Assembly: GCA_934438055.1 (NCBI GenBank)
Contig: CAKSAY010000007.1
Coordinates: 1 to 43,931 of the forward strand
Length of the DNA: 43,931 bases
Origin: an uncultured Oscillospiraceae bacterium
Lineage (GTDB): Bacteria > Bacillota > Clostridia > Oscillospirales > Ruminococcaceae
Direction of reading: 5' to 3'
Shown: positions 25,828 through 34,713 of the stretch, one piece after another
Layout of the letters: every line of letters begins with the position of its first letter
Position numbering within the stretch: the first letter of the stretch is position 1
Position numbers and translations under genes: made by a program
The notes under the pieces: generated by a model
Databases searched by the model: none
Seen by the model: only the letters and a program-made list of their open reading frames with translations
What the model was told of the DNA's origin: nothing

Positions 25828-25865
25828 AATGCTCTATGATTATTCATAGAGCATTTATTTTTTAT
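25828..25865 (+). terminator. intrinsic terminator after valS
   Basis: Perfect 12-base stem AATGCTCTATGA/TCATAGAGCATT with a 4-base loop, followed by TATTTTTT. Only 33 bases separate this run from the spoIIAA start. Confidence 0.85.
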
Positions 25866-25898
25866 AAAATGACGGTTGTTAAAAAGAGGTGAAGTTTT

Positions 25899-26258
25899 AT
25901 GAATGTTAGAATTGAAGTAGCAGATAGCATAATGACTGCTTTTATTATTGGAGAGATTGATCACCATTCAGCAAAGAATATTCGAGAGACAATCGATTCC
26001 CGTATTGAGGGAGCTATGCCTAAATTGCTTATTTTAGATTATACGGATGTTTCTTTTATGGACTCAAGTGGAATTGGTTTGATCATGGGACGATATAAAT
26101 TAATGAAATCTATTGGAGGAGAAACGAGGGTTACGAATCCATCACCGCAAATCAAAAGAGTCATGCGATTAGCGGGATTAGATAGACTGGCTGTGATTGA
26201 TGGCTCGTCTAATGCAAAGTGTGCAAATTCATCAAAAGGAGGAAATCACTATGCTTGA
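25899..26258 (+). CDS. spoIIAA: anti-anti-sigma factor SpoIIAA
   Basis: SpoIIAA is the STAS-domain protein that frees sigma-F from SpoIIAB in the forespore when dephosphorylated. The 119-residue product carries the phosphorylation motif 'SFMDSSGIGLIMGRY', with the target serine at about 57. GAGGTGA precedes the ATG. It is first in the spoIIAA-spoIIAB-sigF operon and overlaps spoIIAB by 8 bases, a sign of translational coupling. Its presence indicates an endospore-forming lineage. Confidence 0.95.
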   Translation: MNVRIEVADSIMTAFIIGEIDHHSAKNIRETIDSRIEGAMPKLLILDYTDVSFMDSSGIGLIMGRYKLMKSIGGETRVTNPSPQIKRVMRLAGLDRLAVIDGSSNAKCANSSKGGNHYA

Positions 26259-26691
26259 AAATGAAGTTAAGATGCAGATTCCGAGCCATTCGACCAATGA
26301 GAGTTTTGCAAGAATGGCGATTACGGCTTTTTTTGCGCAATTAGATCCCACCATTGATGAAATTGCAGATATTAAAACGGCCGTTTCTGAGGCGGTTACA
26401 AATTGCATTGTTCATGCTTATGCCAATGAGATTGGCATTATACATATTCATGCTAAGATTTTTTCCGGTAGACGGGTTTATGTGAGAATTCGCGATAAAG
26501 GCTGCGGAATTCAAGACATAAAACAGGCGATGGAGCCTATGTTTACAACCTGTAACAATGGAGAGAGGGCCGGATTGGGATTTGCCGTTATGCAATCTTT
26601 CATGGATCAGGTTAGAGTTACTTCAAAACCTGGACGTGGAACGACGGTTGTTCTTATTAAAACATTGCGTTCCCGAGATAGTCAGGTTTGA
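26251..26691 (+). CDS. spoIIAB: anti-sigma-F kinase SpoIIAB
   Basis: SpoIIAB binds and holds sigma-F, and phosphorylates SpoIIAA. The 146-residue protein is a GHKL-type ATPase. The N-box is in 'TAVSEAVTNCIVHAY', the G1 box in 'IRDKGCGIQD', and the G2 region in 'GERAGLGFAVMQSFMD'. The ATG at 26251 has AAAGGAGG upstream; the longer frame from 26197 lies inside spoIIAA. The stop is one base before the sigF ATG. Confidence 0.95.
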   Translation: MLENEVKMQIPSHSTNESFARMAITAFFAQLDPTIDEIADIKTAVSEAVTNCIVHAYANEIGIIHIHAKIFSGRRVYVRIRDKGCGIQDIKQAMEPMFTTCNNGERAGLGFAVMQSFMDQVRVTSKPGRGTTVVLIKTLRSRDSQV

Positions 26692-26692
26692 G

Positions 26693-27358
26693 ATGAATTT
26701 CACAAGAGATGAAAGAGATCGATTCATTCAAGAGAATATAGGATTAGTGCATGCCTGCGCTCATCGTTTTCAGGGGAAAGGAATCGAATACGACGATCTT
26801 TTTTCTGCGGGAAGTATGGGTTTGGTTAAGGCTGTGGATGGATTTGATCAGGATCGTGGCGTGCAGTTTTCAACCTATGCGGTTCCGGTGATTCTTGGAG
26901 AAATCAGAAGGCTCTTTCGAGATGGAGGAAGCGTTAAGGTTAGTCGCAGCTTAAAAGAATTATCTGTTCGGGTGAATCGGGAACGCGAACAGTTTATTCT
27001 TGCAAACGGAATAGAGCCTACGATTGGGCAGTTGGCAGATAGATTAGAGCTCTCTGTTGAACAGGTTGTTGAAGCCTTAGGTGCCGGGACTCCTCCTATT
27101 TCGTTAACTGAAAGCCCTGACGAAGGAGGAGGGCAAATTGACATTCCGGTTGATCCGCTCGATGAAAGAATTACGAACCATATTTCTTTAGAAGAGGTGA
27201 TGAAGCTTTTAGATAAAAGAGATAGACTGATCATCAAAAGGAGATATTTTGATTATAAAACACAGTCTGAAATTGCAAAAGAGCTGGGAATGACGCAGGT
27301 GCAAGTCTCTCGTCGAGAGAAGAAAATTCTTGTTTTTTTGAGAAATCAATTAGAGTGA
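26693..27358 (+). CDS. sigF: RNA polymerase sigma-F factor
   Basis: Sigma-F directs early forespore transcription. The 221-residue protein has region 2 ('GIEYDDLFSAGSMGLVKAVD', 'FSTYAVPVILGEIRRLFRD'), region 3 and region 4 ('KTQSEIAKELGMTQVQVSRR'), and the SigF/G-specific 'GSVKVSRSLKEL'. It is shorter than the Bacillus subtilis protein (about 255), mainly at the N-terminus. The ATG at 26693 has no good ribosome site and starts one base after spoIIAB, so translation is probably coupled. It is last in the operon; no spoVA genes follow. Confidence 0.94.
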   Translation: MNFTRDERDRFIQENIGLVHACAHRFQGKGIEYDDLFSAGSMGLVKAVDGFDQDRGVQFSTYAVPVILGEIRRLFRDGGSVKVSRSLKELSVRVNREREQFILANGIEPTIGQLADRLELSVEQVVEALGAGTPPISLTESPDEGGGQIDIPVDPLDERITNHISLEEVMKLLDKRDRLIIKRRYFDYKTQSEIAKELGMTQVQVSRREKKILVFLRNQLE

Positions 27359-27450
27359 TATCTGTTTCATGCGTGCAGCTTTGCGTTTGTATATTACATT
27401 TGCATGGATATTATTTTGTCATTCAAAGCGGGCGCATTTCATAGATTTAG

Positions 27451-27494
27451 AAAAAGATACCCCCTATTCGTAAATTTTAACGAATAGGGGGTAT
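27451..27494 (-). terminator. terminator of clpE-like gene
   Basis: Perfect 15-base stem (27457-27471 with 27480-27494) and an 8-base loop. Read on the minus strand it ends in CTTTTT, which fits termination of the minus-strand gene; the plus-strand side has only a weak T-run. Confidence 0.8.
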
Positions 27495-27498
27495 GGGT

Positions 27499-29829
27499 TT
27501 ATTTATGCATGCTTCCTGTTAGGCAGGAAAGAGACTCTGGTTTATATTCTACGCCGTCCAGAGCAAAGAGGAGTTCTTGGCCGTTATAGGATAAAGAAAT
27601 GGAATCAATGACATGATCAGCATTTTGCACCAAAATGGTTGCAATTGCATCTTCAACCTTTTTGCGAATTACTTTCCGCAAATCTCTTGCGCCATATTTA
27701 CCGTTTTTGGCCTTGTCCACAAGGTATTGTATGGCAGAATCATCCACTGTGAGGTCGATTTCTTTGTCTTGAAGCACCTCTTTGAGTTCACCCAGCATTA
27801 GATGGGCAATTTCAATTAGCTCTTTTTCTCCCAGCTTTTTAAAGGTGATAACTTCGTCGACACGGCTTAAAAATTCCGGTCTTAAAAATTTAGAAAGTCC
27901 TTTTGATGACTTTTCCTGTTCAATTTGGTTGCCGGATTTATCAAACCCCACAATACCGACTCTATCACCAGAACCGGCGTTGGAGGTCATAACGATAACT
28001 GTATTTTCAAAATTTACGGTTCTTCCATGAGAGTCCGTCACCTTTCCCTCATCTAAAATTTGCAGGAGGATATTCATCACGTCAGGATGTGCTTTTTCAA
28101 TTTCATCAAAGAGCACAACAGAGTAGGGACGGCGGCGAACCTTTTCTGTAAGTTGTCCGGCATCGTCATATCCCACATATCCCGGTGGGGAACCGGTTAG
28201 TCTGGAAACAGCGTGTTTTTCCATATATTCTGACATATCGAGACGAATGAGCGGATCCACACTGTCAAAGAGGGCAGCGGCCAACACTTTCACAAGTTCA
28301 GTTTTTCCAACACCTGTTGGTCCTACAAAGATGAAAGAAGCAGGACGACGTCTCTTTGAAAGCTGAACGCGACTGCGGCGAATGGCTGCACAAACTTCTG
28401 CAATTGCTTTATCTTGACCGACTATTTTTTCCTTTAGAGTTGCTTCTAAGTTAACGAGCTTTTTCAGGTCATCCTGCTCAATTTTACTTGCGGGAATTCC
28501 CGTCCAGAGTTCAATCACTCTAGACAAATCCTGATGTGTGACCTCAATCTTTGTAACTTGAGATTCAAGCGCTTTAATTTCTTCTTTACACTGACTTATT
28601 TTGCTTTTCACACTGGCAATTTTTTCATAGTCCGGATTTTCTGTGTCAAGCTCTAAAGTTTCAAGCTGCTCATTTAGCTGCTTTAGCTGGTCATTACATC
28701 TCTCATAATGCGTTAACTCTTTGCTGCGCAGAGCACGACAAGCACATGCTTCGTCGAGCAGATCAATTGCCTTGTCAGGCAAAAAACGCTCTGCAATATA
28801 TCTCTCCGACAGAGTTGCAGCGCTTGTTAAAACAGGATAGGGAACTACTACTTTATGATGAAACTCATAATATTGTTTAATCCCTTTTAGGATTTCAATG
28901 GTTTCTTCAATCGTTGGCTCCACTACGGTAACCGGCTGAAAACGTCTTTCAAGAGCAGAATCGTTTTCAATATATTTACGATATTCATCAAACGTAGTTG
29001 CCCCAATCACCTGAATTTCTCCACGTGATAACGCCGGTTTCATGATGTTAGCAGCACTCATCGAACCTTCTGAGTCTCCCGTTCCAACCAATGTGTGCAC
29101 TTCATCAATGAATAAAATAATATTTCCAGCCTGCTTTACTTCGTTAATTAAACCCTTGACGCGGCTTTCAAATTGTCCTCTAAACTGTGTTCCCGCCACC
29201 AAAGCCGTCATATCTAAAAGATAGAGTTCTTTTTTTGAGAGACGAAACGGGCAATTATTTGCTGCAATTTGTTGCGCAATGCCTTCTGCAATCGCTGTTT
29301 TTCCCACGCCCGGTTCTCCAATGAGGCATGGATTATTTTTCGTTCTGCGTGATAAAATCTGCATCACGCGGTAGATTTCTTTACTTCTTCCCACAACTCT
29401 ATCAATTCTGTTGTTTCGAGCCATCTCCGTTAAATTGGTGCAATAGTTGTTTAGAAATTTGAGTCTTGACCTTTTTTCATCTTTCGATTTTTCCTTCATT
29501 TTAGAGGAGTCTGGTGGGGTGCGTTTAGATGAAGACTCATTTTTTGGCGTTTCAGTCTGAAAGTTATTCAAAAGACCATTCATAAAGGGATTCATTGTTT
29601 CAGCGCCTCCCGGTTGAAAGTCCTCATTATCTAAAATGCTCATAAGGGTATTGTCCATATTTTCTAAGTCTTCACTGGTAATCCCCATTTTTTCGGCAAT
29701 TTCGTTTACCTGCGGAATATTTAGCTCTTTTGCACATTGAAAACAGAGCCCTTCGTTTATTGTTTTGCCGTTCTCCTGCCTTGAGATAAAAAGAACGGCC
29801 ATTCTTTTTTTGCATCTATTACAAAGCAT
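27499..29829 (-). CDS. ClpE-like AAA+ unfoldase with N-terminal zinc finger
   Basis: A 776-residue class I Clp ATPase. The N-terminus is not the usual Clp-N domain but a four-cysteine zinc finger (C3, C6, C29, C32), as in ClpE. A disordered, charged linker follows. D1 then begins near residue 140 with Walker A 'GEPGVGKT' and 'LFIDEVHTLVG'. A middle coiled region has a UVR-like stretch (about 375-420). D2 has 'GPTGVGKT' and 'VVLFDEIEKAHPDV'. A 'GIVGFDKSG' loop in D2 is of the type that docks to ClpP, so it probably feeds proteins to ClpP. No CtsR or CIRCE operator was seen. The gene is monocistronic with its own promoter and terminator. Confidence 0.88.
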   Translation of the reverse strand: MLCNRCKKRMAVLFISRQENGKTINEGLCFQCAKELNIPQVNEIAEKMGITSEDLENMDNTLMSILDNEDFQPGGAETMNPFMNGLLNNFQTETPKNESSSKRTPPDSSKMKEKSKDEKRSRLKFLNNYCTNLTEMARNNRIDRVVGRSKEIYRVMQILSRRTKNNPCLIGEPGVGKTAIAEGIAQQIAANNCPFRLSKKELYLLDMTALVAGTQFRGQFESRVKGLINEVKQAGNIILFIDEVHTLVGTGDSEGSMSAANIMKPALSRGEIQVIGATTFDEYRKYIENDSALERRFQPVTVVEPTIEETIEILKGIKQYYEFHHKVVVPYPVLTSAATLSERYIAERFLPDKAIDLLDEACACRALRSKELTHYERCNDQLKQLNEQLETLELDTENPDYEKIASVKSKISQCKEEIKALESQVTKIEVTHQDLSRVIELWTGIPASKIEQDDLKKLVNLEATLKEKIVGQDKAIAEVCAAIRRSRVQLSKRRRPASFIFVGPTGVGKTELVKVLAAALFDSVDPLIRLDMSEYMEKHAVSRLTGSPPGYVGYDDAGQLTEKVRRRPYSVVLFDEIEKAHPDVMNILLQILDEGKVTDSHGRTVNFENTVIVMTSNAGSGDRVGIVGFDKSGNQIEQEKSSKGLSKFLRPEFLSRVDEVITFKKLGEKELIEIAHLMLGELKEVLQDKEIDLTVDDSAIQYLVDKAKNGKYGARDLRKVIRKKVEDAIATILVQNADHVIDSISLSYNGQELLFALDGVEYKPESLSCLTGSMHK

Positions 29830-29895
29830 AATCTAGCCTTTCCGTTTGCATAGCAAACATTTGATTTAGAATCATTTGCAAGTGGTTATAGTAGT

Positions 29896-29924
29896 ATTAT
29901 CCTACATTTCACAGAGATTTTCAA
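29896..29924 (-). promoter_or_regulatory. sigma-A promoter for clpE-like gene
   Basis: Minus strand TTGAAA (29924-29919) and GATAAT (29901-29896) with a 17-base spacer, about 65 bases before the start codon at 29829. Confidence 0.6.
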
Positions 29925-29929
29925 GTATA

Positions 29930-30168
29930 AAGTTATTAGAAATATAGGTTTGGGGAAACATTTGATAGAATACACACAGAAAATTGACGTTTTGTTCTAT
30001 AGATTAACGTGATAATTTCTACTCCGTTTTTTAAACTGAATGTACAGTTTTTTCTTAAAGACAGGTATTTGGTTCAGTTTTCAACAAGAATGCAGAATCT
30101 TACTACGAGACGGGCATACTGAAGCAAACAGAATCCAATCATTTTATTGACAGGGAATATTCTGATTT
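29930..30168. other. gene-free stretch between cvpA and clpE-like gene
   Basis: No open frame of interest and no clear hairpin terminator after the cvpA-like gene. Together with the promoter region it makes about 340 bases without a gene. Confidence 0.4.
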
Positions 30169-30849
30169 TTATAGTCCAAACAGATGTAAAAGATTAAAGC
30201 GATAAAAGACGAAGAACAGGTTGGTGTCATTTATCAAAGAATCGTTTAACCAGGACAAATGATTTCCTGTTAGAATGATGATTAAATAGAAAATTGAAGC
30301 AAAAATTAGAAGAATGACAACAGCTTCAGGAATACCGACAAATGCGCCAAGTAATTTATTCAAACAGGAGAGGAAAGGAAGATGTCCAATAATTCCAAGC
30401 GCTTTATAGACCCACAGTAGTAAAAATTTTAGTAATAAAAAGAAAACAAGAAAGAGAGTGCAGGAGATTAGAAAGATGAAAAATGGAGTCAGAATTTGAT
30501 CCGCTATGCTCACTGTTGCATCTGCCGTTGTCTGTGCATTGAGCGCTTGGATCAGCAGATCTGAAATATTTTGATTTTGTATCCATGTCGGCAATTTTTC
30601 AATCAACTGTGTTGCGTTATCCACCGGAGTCTGCATTAGGATTTCCTGTAGTTTTTGCGTCACAGAGTTTTTAAAAAAGGAATCATAAATCATGGGAGCC
30701 AGCCATTTGCTCAAAAAGAATGACGCAACGATTGCAAGCAAATTCCCCATGAGCTTGAGCAAAGAACGAAGGAATCCCCTTTTGTAACACAACAGAATAG
30801 AGAGGGTGAATGTAAGGATGACAATACCGTCTAAAATAATGTTGGTCAT
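30169..30849 (-). CDS. CvpA-family membrane protein
   Basis: A 226-residue protein of the CvpA (colicin V production) family. A first helix starts at residue 5 ('IILDGIVILTFTLSILLCYKRGF'). The conserved 'KRGFLRSLLKLMG' turn follows, with a second helix, a polar stretch (60-105) and two more helices. CvpA proteins are inner-membrane proteins linked to envelope stress and biofilm traits, with unknown biochemistry. It begins 11 bases after the DUF5711 gene, so the two form an operon. Confidence 0.85.
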   Translation of the reverse strand: MTNIILDGIVILTFTLSILLCYKRGFLRSLLKLMGNLLAIVASFFLSKWLAPMIYDSFFKNSVTQKLQEILMQTPVDNATQLIEKLPTWIQNQNISDLLIQALNAQTTADATVSIADQILTPFFIFLISCTLFLVFFLLLKFLLLWVYKALGIIGHLPFLSCLNKLLGAFVGIPEAVVILLIFASIFYLIIILTGNHLSWLNDSLINDTNLFFVFYRFNLLHLFGL

Positions 30850-30860
30850 ACTGCCTCCAT

Positions 30861-32000
30861 TTAATCAACCAGAAATTTATTTAGGTTGTTTATATTCATT
30901 TCATATCCTACCGTTCCGTTGATTGCGATATATGCAGAGCTGCCTTTGTCACTATAAGCTGCTCCTTGCTCTAATTTCATGTTGTAGCAGATGATATCTT
31001 CTTTGCCTAAGGTAACGATATGGGTTCCGTCAGTGGTAATCTGGCGAATGGTGTCATCAACCGTTAAATCACTCACTACTTCGCCATTTGCGTCTAATAC
31101 GACAATCTCGCTATTGGATTTTACGTCTTCACCAAAGAGCAAAATGGTGTATTTGTTAGATGACAAGTTATACTGCTTTACTGTGCCGGGATAGGTATAA
31201 CTCGTCTTTTGATTTCCATGAATATCCAATACCACCAGCATATCGTCGCAGACTACTTGGATTCTGTTTCCCATATAAGAAATACCGATTGCCATCGAGT
31301 TAGGTATTTCCGTTCGAAAGGTTTCATCTGTTTTGGAAAAGTCAAGTCCGTAGGCTACCGAAACGCAAAAACCGTTTTTGGTATTCATGGTACAAACAGC
31401 AGCTTTGCTTCCTGTGCTATCCATCATTAAATCCGTTACAATTCCCTCTGCTGAGTACCATTTATAAATTTCTTCTCCTGTCTTATTAAAAACAGTGAGT
31501 CGGCATTGATAGCGGCTATCATTTGTTACAATTGCGACTGTGCCGTTAGATGCCACCTTGCCTAAAAGAATATTTTGATCCATAATTTTGCTAAACTGGG
31601 TTCCCGTTGTTGTTTCTACACTAAACTGTGTCCCGCCAATATCATAAATGAGCGCTAAATCGTCTGCACAATCCATAGCGGGATCGGCGTAGCTATGATT
31701 CACTGTTCTAATGTTTTTGCCTTTGGAGGAGTAAAAGGTGAGATTTTTGTCAGTTAGCAACGCTAGGTGGGTTCCCACTGTGTCACATTCATAAATCGTA
31801 TCAGAGTTGAGCTTAACCGGGAAGTCTTCATTGCTTCCGGCGAGGTCTCCTTGTGTGATAGCATTATATATTCCGTAGCCGCACAATGCGAGAACAAGAA
31901 TCACTGCAAGCGCAATCAATCGTTTAGTTAAAATAGCACGTTTCCTTTTTTTGCGGTATAATTCGATATTCTGATAATCAGAATGTGTTTTTTTGGCCAT
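30861..32000 (-). CDS. DUF5711 membrane-anchored propeller-like protein
   Basis: A 379-residue protein with a basic cytoplasmic N-terminus ('ELYRKKRKRAILTKR'), one membrane helix at about residues 28-48, and an extracytoplasmic region built of repeated beta-strands. The strands include 'LALLTDKNLTFYSSKG' and 'VVLDIHGNQKTSYTYPG', and suggest a beta-propeller. It matches the DUF5711 family, frequently adjacent to cvpA in Clostridia. Function unknown. The start is preceded by AAAGGATC, and a TATAAT element lies near 32037 on the minus strand. No catalytic motif is visible. Confidence 0.8.
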   Translation of the reverse strand: MAKKTHSDYQNIELYRKKRKRAILTKRLIALAVILVLALCGYGIYNAITQGDLAGSNEDFPVKLNSDTIYECDTVGTHLALLTDKNLTFYSSKGKNIRTVNHSYADPAMDCADDLALIYDIGGTQFSVETTTGTQFSKIMDQNILLGKVASNGTVAIVTNDSRYQCRLTVFNKTGEEIYKWYSAEGIVTDLMMDSTGSKAAVCTMNTKNGFCVSVAYGLDFSKTDETFRTEIPNSMAIGISYMGNRIQVVCDDMLVVLDIHGNQKTSYTYPGTVKQYNLSSNKYTILLFGEDVKSNSEIVVLDANGEVVSDLTVDDTIRQITTDGTHIVTLGKEDIICYNMKLEQGAAYSDKGSSAYIAINGTVGYEMNINNLNKFLVD

Positions 32001-32106
32001 GAATAGATCCTTTCAGTTTTACAAAATGTACTATTATATGATAAAAATACAAATAGTTTTAAAAAATTCCCGTAAGCACATTGCTTTTTTTGGTTTACTT
32101 TTCCTC

Positions 32107-32221
32107 TTTGAAATACTCTGATATCAAGGATTGTCTAATGAAAACTACAACTGCAATATTCTTCTATGTTTATTAAAATCATTTTCCAATAAAATCTGTA
32201 TGTAAATCTTGATATTTCAAA
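32107..32221. repeat. imperfect inverted repeat
   Basis: TTTGAAATA...ATATCAAGGATT (32107-32132) is the near complement of AATCTTGATATTTCAAA (32205-32221). The left arm carries an 8-9 base insertion and one mismatch, and the loop is about 70 bases. It sits in the intergenic region between truA and the DUF5711 gene. It could be a decayed small insertion element or a folded RNA. Confidence 0.4.
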
Positions 32222-32271
32222 AAGTTCAGAAATCTAGGCTGTTTTTATTTAATTTAAATATACAAAATGTA

Positions 32272-33012
32272 TCATTTTTTGTTATAATACACTTTGTTTA
32301 AATACAACCCTTCCGGCGGCGCTGTTTTTCCGGCTTTTTTTCGATCTTTTGCCGTTAATATCTGAGGAATGTCATCCGGCAAAAACTTTTTTTCTGAAAC
32401 AAATAAAAGAGTTCCTACCATGATGCGCACCATATTGTATAAGAATCCGTCACCATGAAACAGAAGTTTTAACATGAAACCATCCTGTTCTATAGAGGTG
32501 TGAAAAATTGTACGGATATTATTTGTTGAAAGCGGGTTAGCACAAAACGATGTAAAATCGTGTTGTCCCTCCAAGAAATGCATGGCCTCCTTGATGCTGG
32601 AAATGGAGAGCGAATATGGATAATAGAGTGCCCGATTTTCATAAAATGGAGAATGATAGGGGGCGTTCCAAATGAGATACACATATTCCTTGCCACAGCA
32701 ACTATAGCGTGCATGAAAGTCTCTTGACACTTCATGTACACTTTTGACAGCGATGTCTTTTGGCAGGTAGGTGTTTAGAGCACGCTGTATATTTGTGCAG
32801 GGTATTTTACTGGAGGTTTCCATATGAAAATAATAATTATTTGCATGCACACCGCTATCTGTTCTCGAACAGCCGCAGATTGGAAGCCTTTCTTGAAAAA
32901 TACGTTCTATTGCATTTTGTATTATTTGCTGAATCGTAATTGCATTTTCTTGCACCTGCCAGCCGTGGTAGTTTGTCCCACAATAGGCGATACAAAATAA
33001 GAGCTTTCTCAT
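32272..33012 (-). CDS. truA: tRNA pseudouridine(38-40) synthase
   Basis: TruA makes pseudouridine at positions 38-40 of the tRNA anticodon arm. The 246-residue product shows 'IAYCGTNYHGWQVQ' and the catalytic aspartate motif 'GCSRTDSGVHANNYYFHM' (Asp about 52). It also has 'FHARYSCCGKEYVYLIWN' and the C-terminal 'DGFLYNMVRIMVGTLL'. I use the ATG at 33012, where the family N-terminus begins; the longer frame to 33069 lies inside ecfT. It follows ecfT by 4 bases, the ecfA1-ecfA2-ecfT-truA order common in Bacillota. Confidence 0.96.
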   Translation of the reverse strand: MRKLLFCIAYCGTNYHGWQVQENAITIQQIIQNAIERIFQERLPICGCSRTDSGVHANNYYFHMETSSKIPCTNIQRALNTYLPKDIAVKSVHEVSRDFHARYSCCGKEYVYLIWNAPYHSPFYENRALYYPYSLSISSIKEAMHFLEGQHDFTSFCANPLSTNNIRTIFHTSIEQDGFMLKLLFHGDGFLYNMVRIMVGTLLFVSEKKFLPDDIPQILTAKDRKKAGKTAPPEGLYLNKVYYNKK

Positions 33013-33016
33013 ACCA

Positions 33017-33838
33017 TCACCATCCAAAACAGAAACCACCCAGCCAATTGCAGAAAAAGAGAGACACACAAAAAAGAATCATAATAAAAATGGCAGCAAT
33101 ATCTTTTGCTTGTATCTTCAATTCTTTTAACCTGGTTCTGCCAATGCCGGAACGGTAGCAACGCGCTTCCATAGCCATGGCCAAATCTTCTGCACGGCGG
33201 AATGATGAGATGAATAAGGGAATTAAGATGGGCAGAAACGCCTTGCCTCGTTGAATGAGACTGCCTGCGTCCATGGTAGCGCCTCTGGCTTTTTGCGCTG
33301 CCATAATTTTGTCTGTTTCTTCTATCAGAGTTGGTATAAAACGCAGCGCAATGGTCATCATCATTGCCAATTCATGAGAGGGGAAATGGATCTTCTGCAG
33401 TGGGCGCAATAGAGCTTCGATGCCGTCAGTTAACGCAATCGGCAGAGTGGTATAAGTTAACAGAGAGGCACCGGCAATGAGGAGAAGAATTCTCATTGCC
33501 ATGGTGATTGCTAAAGCTATACCGTCTGTGGTAATAGAAAAAATCCAAAAATGGACAAGCATTTCTCCTTCTGACACAAATAATAGATTTAAGATTCCTG
33601 TAATAATGAGGATGGGAATAATGGGTTTGCAGCTTTTGAGAATCATTCGGATTTTAACCCGTCCCAGTAGGTAGAGAAACAGCGTAAAGAGAATTGCACA
33701 GGCATAGCCAATAATATTTTGAATAAAGAATAGAAGTATGATATAGACGAGCGTAAGTAGTATTTTTGCTCTTGGGTCAAGACGATGCAAAGGAGATGAA
33801 GCCGGATAATACTGACCGATGGTAATATCCTTTAACAT
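33017..33838 (-). CDS. ecfT: ECF transporter membrane subunit EcfT
   Basis: EcfT is the transmembrane coupling subunit of energy-coupling-factor vitamin/metal importers. The 273-residue protein has several helices and the coupling motif 'AQKARGA' (A-R-G signature), plus a second 'MEARCYRSG' motif that contacts the ATPases. It overlaps ecfA2 by 7 bases and AAAGGAGGA precedes the start. No substrate-binding S-component is in the window, so this is the shared (group II) energizing module. Confidence 0.94.
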   Translation of the reverse strand: MLKDITIGQYYPASSPLHRLDPRAKILLTLVYIILLFFIQNIIGYACAILFTLFLYLLGRVKIRMILKSCKPIIPILIITGILNLLFVSEGEMLVHFWIFSITTDGIALAITMAMRILLLIAGASLLTYTTLPIALTDGIEALLRPLQKIHFPSHELAMMMTIALRFIPTLIEETDKIMAAQKARGATMDAGSLIQRGKAFLPILIPLFISSFRRAEDLAMAMEARCYRSGIGRTRLKELKIQAKDIAAIFIMILFCVSLFFCNWLGGFCFGW

Positions 33839-34713
33839 TCTGCATCCTCCTTTGGCGGTTGGGGCAGTGTTTGCATTAGAAGTTTTTTTAATTCTTCTTC
33901 TGCCTGATCCAGAGTGAAAATGTTTTCTGCAACCGGAATGCCAGCCATTTTAAGTTGATGAAAAACTTCAGTAATTGGAGGAACATCAAGGCCAATTGCT
34001 TTTAACTTTTCACTTTGTGAAAAGATGTTCTGCGTTTTGTCAAAAGCAAGAATCGTTCCCTGATGAAGAACCATTACTTTTTGTGCATATGAGGCGATAT
34101 CTTCCATATTATGAGAGATAAACAGGATAGCGCTATTGGTTTGCTGATGATAGATATAGAGCTGTTCTAAAAGTCTTTTTCTTCCGATAGGATCCAAACC
34201 TGCTGTGGGCTCATCGAGAATTAGAACCTTTGGCCGCATAGCAATAACGCCGGCAATAGCAACTCGGCGTTTTTGACCGCCGGATAGCGCAAATGGACTT
34301 CCGGATGCCATTGACTGCGGCAGTCCAACAAAAGACATTGCCTCATAGACACGTTCTTTTATTTCGCTTTCCGGCAATCCCATGTTCGTAGGACCAAAGG
34401 CGATATCTTTAAACACAGTTTCTTCAAAAAGTTGATATTCCGGATATTGAAAGACAAGGCCCACCATAAAGCGCACCTGTTTGATATCTGTTTTATTTTG
34501 CCAGATGTCGATTCCGTCAATGAAAACTTTTCCTGATGTAGGTTTTAATAACCCATTCAAATGTTGAATGAGCGTGGATTTACCGGAGCCTGTATGACCG
34601 ATGAGGCCAATCCACTCACCTGGTAGAATCCGAAAGTCAATATCTTTTAATGCTGTTATTTCATAAGGTGTTCCTTTAGCGTAGGTATAGCATAAATCTT
34701 TAACCTCGATCAT
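33832..34713 (-). CDS. ecfA2: ECF transporter ATPase EcfA2
   Basis: One of two ATP-binding subunits of the ECF transporter. The 293-residue protein has Walker A 'GHTGSGKST', Q-loop 'QYPEYQLFEETV', signature 'LSGGQKRRVAIAG', Walker B 'VLILDEPTAGLD' and H-loop 'ISHN'. The Q-loop form 'YPEYQLF' is typical of EcfA2. It overlaps both neighbours (14 bases with ecfA1, 7 with ecfT), a tightly coupled operon. The C-terminal extension of about 60 residues is typical. Confidence 0.95.
   Translation of the reverse strand: MIEVKDLCYTYAKGTPYEITALKDIDFRILPGEWIGLIGHTGSGKSTLIQHLNGLLKPTSGKVFIDGIDIWQNKTDIKQVRFMVGLVFQYPEYQLFEETVFKDIAFGPTNMGLPESEIKERVYEAMSFVGLPQSMASGSPFALSGGQKRRVAIAGVIAMRPKVLILDEPTAGLDPIGRKRLLEQLYIYHQQTNSAILFISHNMEDIASYAQKVMVLHQGTILAFDKTQNIFSQSEKLKAIGLDVPPITEVFHQLKMAGIPVAENIFTLDQAEEELKKLLMQTLPQPPKEDAEC

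Noticed and set aside
25086..25967. 293-residue minus-strand frame
   Set aside because: It lies opposite valS and the spoIIAA start, has no recognizable domain, and is explained by the composition of the real genes.
29830..29960. CtsR or CIRCE operator for the clpE-like gene
   Set aside because: No tandem GGTCAAA heptads and no TTAGCACTC inverted repeat were found by eye.
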